DNA of 8,138 bases. Origin: Gammaproteobacteria bacterium. Lineage in GTDB: Bacteria > Pseudomonadota > Gammaproteobacteria > UBA7966. A model generated the notes under the pieces. It was not told where the DNA came from. It did no database searches and was given only the letters and a program-made list of their open reading frames with translations. Shown one piece after another: positions 7,025 to 8,138 of the stretch (positions are counted from its first letter, which is position 1; each line of letters starts with the position of its first letter). Location of the stretch: assembly GCA_003485715.1 (NCBI GenBank), contig DNIF01000053.1, positions 1-8,138 of the forward strand, given 5' to 3'. The translations under genes and the position numbers were made by a program.

Positions 7025-7529
7025 ACGGCGTGAAATCGTTTCCGATCCATGGCGGCGGATGGCGGACGACCAGCCCCTGCCCGATGGCGGTCCGGTTCTG
7101 GTGTCCTGGGCGCGCTGGATTGCCGAACGTGCTGTCCTGACGCGACGCGGGACTGAGGGCCTCGGAGTCGTTGTCAATGCAGCTGAGGTCACTCCGGAGG
7201 AGCTCGGCCGTGACGCCGGCAATTTCGGCGTCATTGCTTTCGAGTTTCCCGCCTTCGCGGACGGACGTGCCTTCAGTCAAGCCGCCTTGCTGCGCGCGCG
7301 GTATGCATTTCACGGAGAGATCAGGGCGACGGGGCGGATCCTGCCGGACCAGCTCCACTTCCTTGAACGGTGTGGTTTCGACGCCTTCGAGCTCCCTGAA
7401 CGATTCGACCCGGAGCGGGCGCTGGCAATATTCAGCGAGTTCAGTCTGGCCTATCAGCAGGCCAGGGACGGCGTCACACCAGTGATGGGCAGGCGTGGAC
7501 AGCATCAGGAAACCCGAGAGCCCACATAG
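7005..7529 (+). CDS. DUF934 protein, sulfite-reductase-associated
   Basis: A 174-aa protein of the DUF934 family, which is regularly encoded next to cysI in proteobacteria and often labelled 'oxidoreductase probably involved in sulfite reduction'. Its biochemical role is not established as far as I know. Visible features are the N-terminal basic MSPPLIKRREIV, a VLVSWARW segment, the family blocks GVIAFEFPAFADGRAFSQAALLR and GEIRATGRILPDQLHFLERCGFDAFEL, and a Gln/Glu/Arg-rich variable tail after about residue 160. A single Cys (in RCGFD) and no metal-binding motif are seen. It is soluble, with no signal peptide. The ATG at 7005 follows GAGGAGGG with a suitable spacing, which fixes the start inside the end of cysI (20-bp overlap) and suggests translational coupling. 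It is the last + strand gene before a convergent junction; the cysH or cysN/D genes often seen nearby are not present here. Confidence 0.88.
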   Translation: MSPPLIKRREIVSDPWRRMADDQPLPDGGPVLVSWARWIAERAVLTRRGTEGLGVVVNAAEVTPEELGRDAGNFGVIAFEFPAFADGRAFSQAALLRARYAFHGEIRATGRILPDQLHFLERCGFDAFELPERFDPERALAIFSEFSLAYQQARDGVTPVMGRRGQHQETREPT

Positions 7530-7562
7530 CGTTGCGTTTGGTGGGGCTGACGGCTAGCGGTT

Positions 7563-7625
7563 ATTCCCGCTGAGGCGGGAATCCAGTGTCATGACGCCAT
7601 CGTTGCGAAAGACCTGAATTCCCGC
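7563..7625. repeat. REP-like inverted repeat pair between convergent genes
   Basis: ATTCCCGC (7563-7570) and GCGGGAAT (7575-7582) form a perfect 8-bp stem with a TGAG loop. The extended GCGGGAATCCAG (7575-7586) then has a near-perfect inverted partner CTGAATTCCCGC (7614-7625, 11 of 12 positions complementary). This resembles the ATTCCCGC..GCGGGAATCCAG palindromes scattered between genes in many proteobacteria. The second hairpin has lost its closing half. There is no T-tract, so any role as a bidirectional terminator is only suggested by its place. Confidence 0.6.
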
Positions 7626-7672
7626 CGAAGCCTGGCCCGTCTCTGCAAACTCAGCCAACCACCCCTGTCGCA

Positions 7673-8002
7673 TCAGTCCTTGCGTACTGTGCCGAGTCGA
7701 CCGGGCAGGCTGGCGTAGTAGGCAGAAAGTGCACTTATATCCGCATCGCTCAGGTTCGTTGCCTGGGCACCCATGACGGCGTTTTCGCGTCGCCCGGCCC
7801 GATACTCGCGCAGGGAGTGTTCGAGGTAACTCTGATACTGTCCAGCAATTCGCGGGAAGGTCCCGCCGATAGTCTCGTTGCCGTCAGCACCGTGGCAGGC
7901 GGCGCAGGTCTTGGCGAGTTCTCCGCCACGCGCAACATCGTCGGCGGAGACGGCACTGCTCAGGCAGACAAGGGTGAATAGAATGATGGTGGGCTTAAGC
8001 AT
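7673..8002 (-). CDS. Periplasmic monoheme cytochrome c, class I (c553/c4-like)
   Basis: Small exported cytochrome c of 109 aa carrying electrons in the periplasm. Residues 1-20 form a signal peptide (MLKP, hydrophobic IILFTLVCL, then AVSA) with likely cleavage before DDVARGG. The haem-binding CAACH is at 33-37 with H37 as the proximal ligand, and M77 in ENAVMGAQA is the likely distal ligand. The helix LSDADISALSAYYASL matches the end of c4/c553 domains. The mature chain of about 89 aa is a normal single domain. The ATG at 8002 is chosen because AGGA (8010-8013) is 7 nt upstream and the signal peptide starts there; an in-frame start at 8077 would put 25 charged residues before it and overlap the upstream gene. 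It lies 38 bp after another cytochrome c gene on the same strand, so they are co-transcribed. The redox partner cannot be told from this window. Confidence 0.88.
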   Translation of the reverse strand: MLKPTIILFTLVCLSSAVSADDVARGGELAKTCAACHGADGNETIGGTFPRIAGQYQSYLEHSLREYRAGRRENAVMGAQATNLSDADISALSAYYASLPGRLGTVRKD

Positions 8003-8040
8003 GACAGGGTCCTGACTCCGGGGATTCGCTTGATTGCGAT

Positions 8041-8138
8041 TCACTTGGGGAGGATGGCGGCGTCGCTTGACAGCCATGCGGCGATGTCCGCGATATCCTG
8101 GTCGCTCAGTGTGGCCGCGTTCGCATGCATGGTGTTGT
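8041..8138 (-). CDS. Cytochrome c, C-terminal end only (5' part outside window)
   Basis: A minus-strand frame entering from the window edge and ending with TGA at 8041-8043. The visible 31 residues read NTMHANAATLSDQDIADIAAW followed by LSSDAAILPK. A Met just before 'LSDxDIxxIAAWLS' is the usual distal haem ligand and C-terminal helix of class I cytochromes c, and it parallels VMGAQATNLSDADISALSAYY in the next gene. The haem-binding CxxCH would lie outside the window. With its 38-bp spacing to the downstream cytochrome gene, this suggests two single-haem cytochromes in tandem, or a longer protein ending in a cytochrome c domain. The identification rests on a short stretch. Confidence 0.7.
   Translation of the reverse strand, partial: NTMHANAATLSDQDIADIAAWLSSDAAILPK

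Noticed and set aside
1..8138. CRISPR array, phage defence island or complete insertion sequence
   Set aside because: No regularly spaced repeats, no transposase or integrase coding sequence, and no defence-type protein are present; all clear genes are core metabolic or cell-division functions.

Overview
This is a GC-rich, densely coding proteobacterial chromosome segment. The family make-up suggests a gammaproteobacterium: an NAD-type formate dehydrogenase tail (fdsA-fdhD-fdsD), ZapE, a single-polypeptide siroheme sulfite reductase paired with a DUF934 protein, and small periplasmic c-type cytochromes. A Chromatiales/Ectothiorhodospiraceae-like source is my best guess, but it is inference and the sequence alone does not fix the genus.

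Layout. Bases 1-3217 (+) hold the 3' part of a soluble NAD-dependent formate dehydrogenase operon in the known fdsGBACD order: the catalytic alpha subunit (5' end outside the window), the sulfurtransferase FdhD/FdsC and the small delta subunit FdsD. zapE (3255-4415, +), an AFG1-like cell-division ATPase, follows after 37 bp and may be co-transcribed. Bases 4416-5332 form a gap of about 0.9 kb with no convincing protein gene. It contains a perfect 13-bp direct repeat 299 bp apart, with each copy forming the 3' arm of a hairpin, an 18-bp tandem duplication, and a strong intrinsic terminator at 5047-5073. It could hold an unrecognised small RNA or the scar of a small inserted element. Bases 5333-7529 (+) carry an assimilatory sulfite reductase gene (cysI type) overlapping a DUF934 gene by 20 bp. 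A 143-bp convergent gap with a REP-like inverted repeat pair follows. Bases 7673-8138 (-) hold two tandem monoheme cytochrome c genes, the upstream one cut by the window edge.

How they fit together. FdsA oxidises formate at a Mo/W-bisMGD centre and passes electrons to NAD+ through the FdsB/FdsG subunits expected upstream. FdhD sulfurates the cofactor so the enzyme is active, and FdsD is an accessory subunit. The sulfite reductase unit makes sulfide for cysteine synthesis; DUF934 is its usual small partner. The cytochromes are exported electron carriers and are transcribed toward the sulfite reductase unit, so they are probably a separate operon.

The protein-coding genes are ordinary and well conserved. 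The parts worth a second look are the 4.4-5.3 kb gap and the repeat pair at 7.56-7.63 kb.
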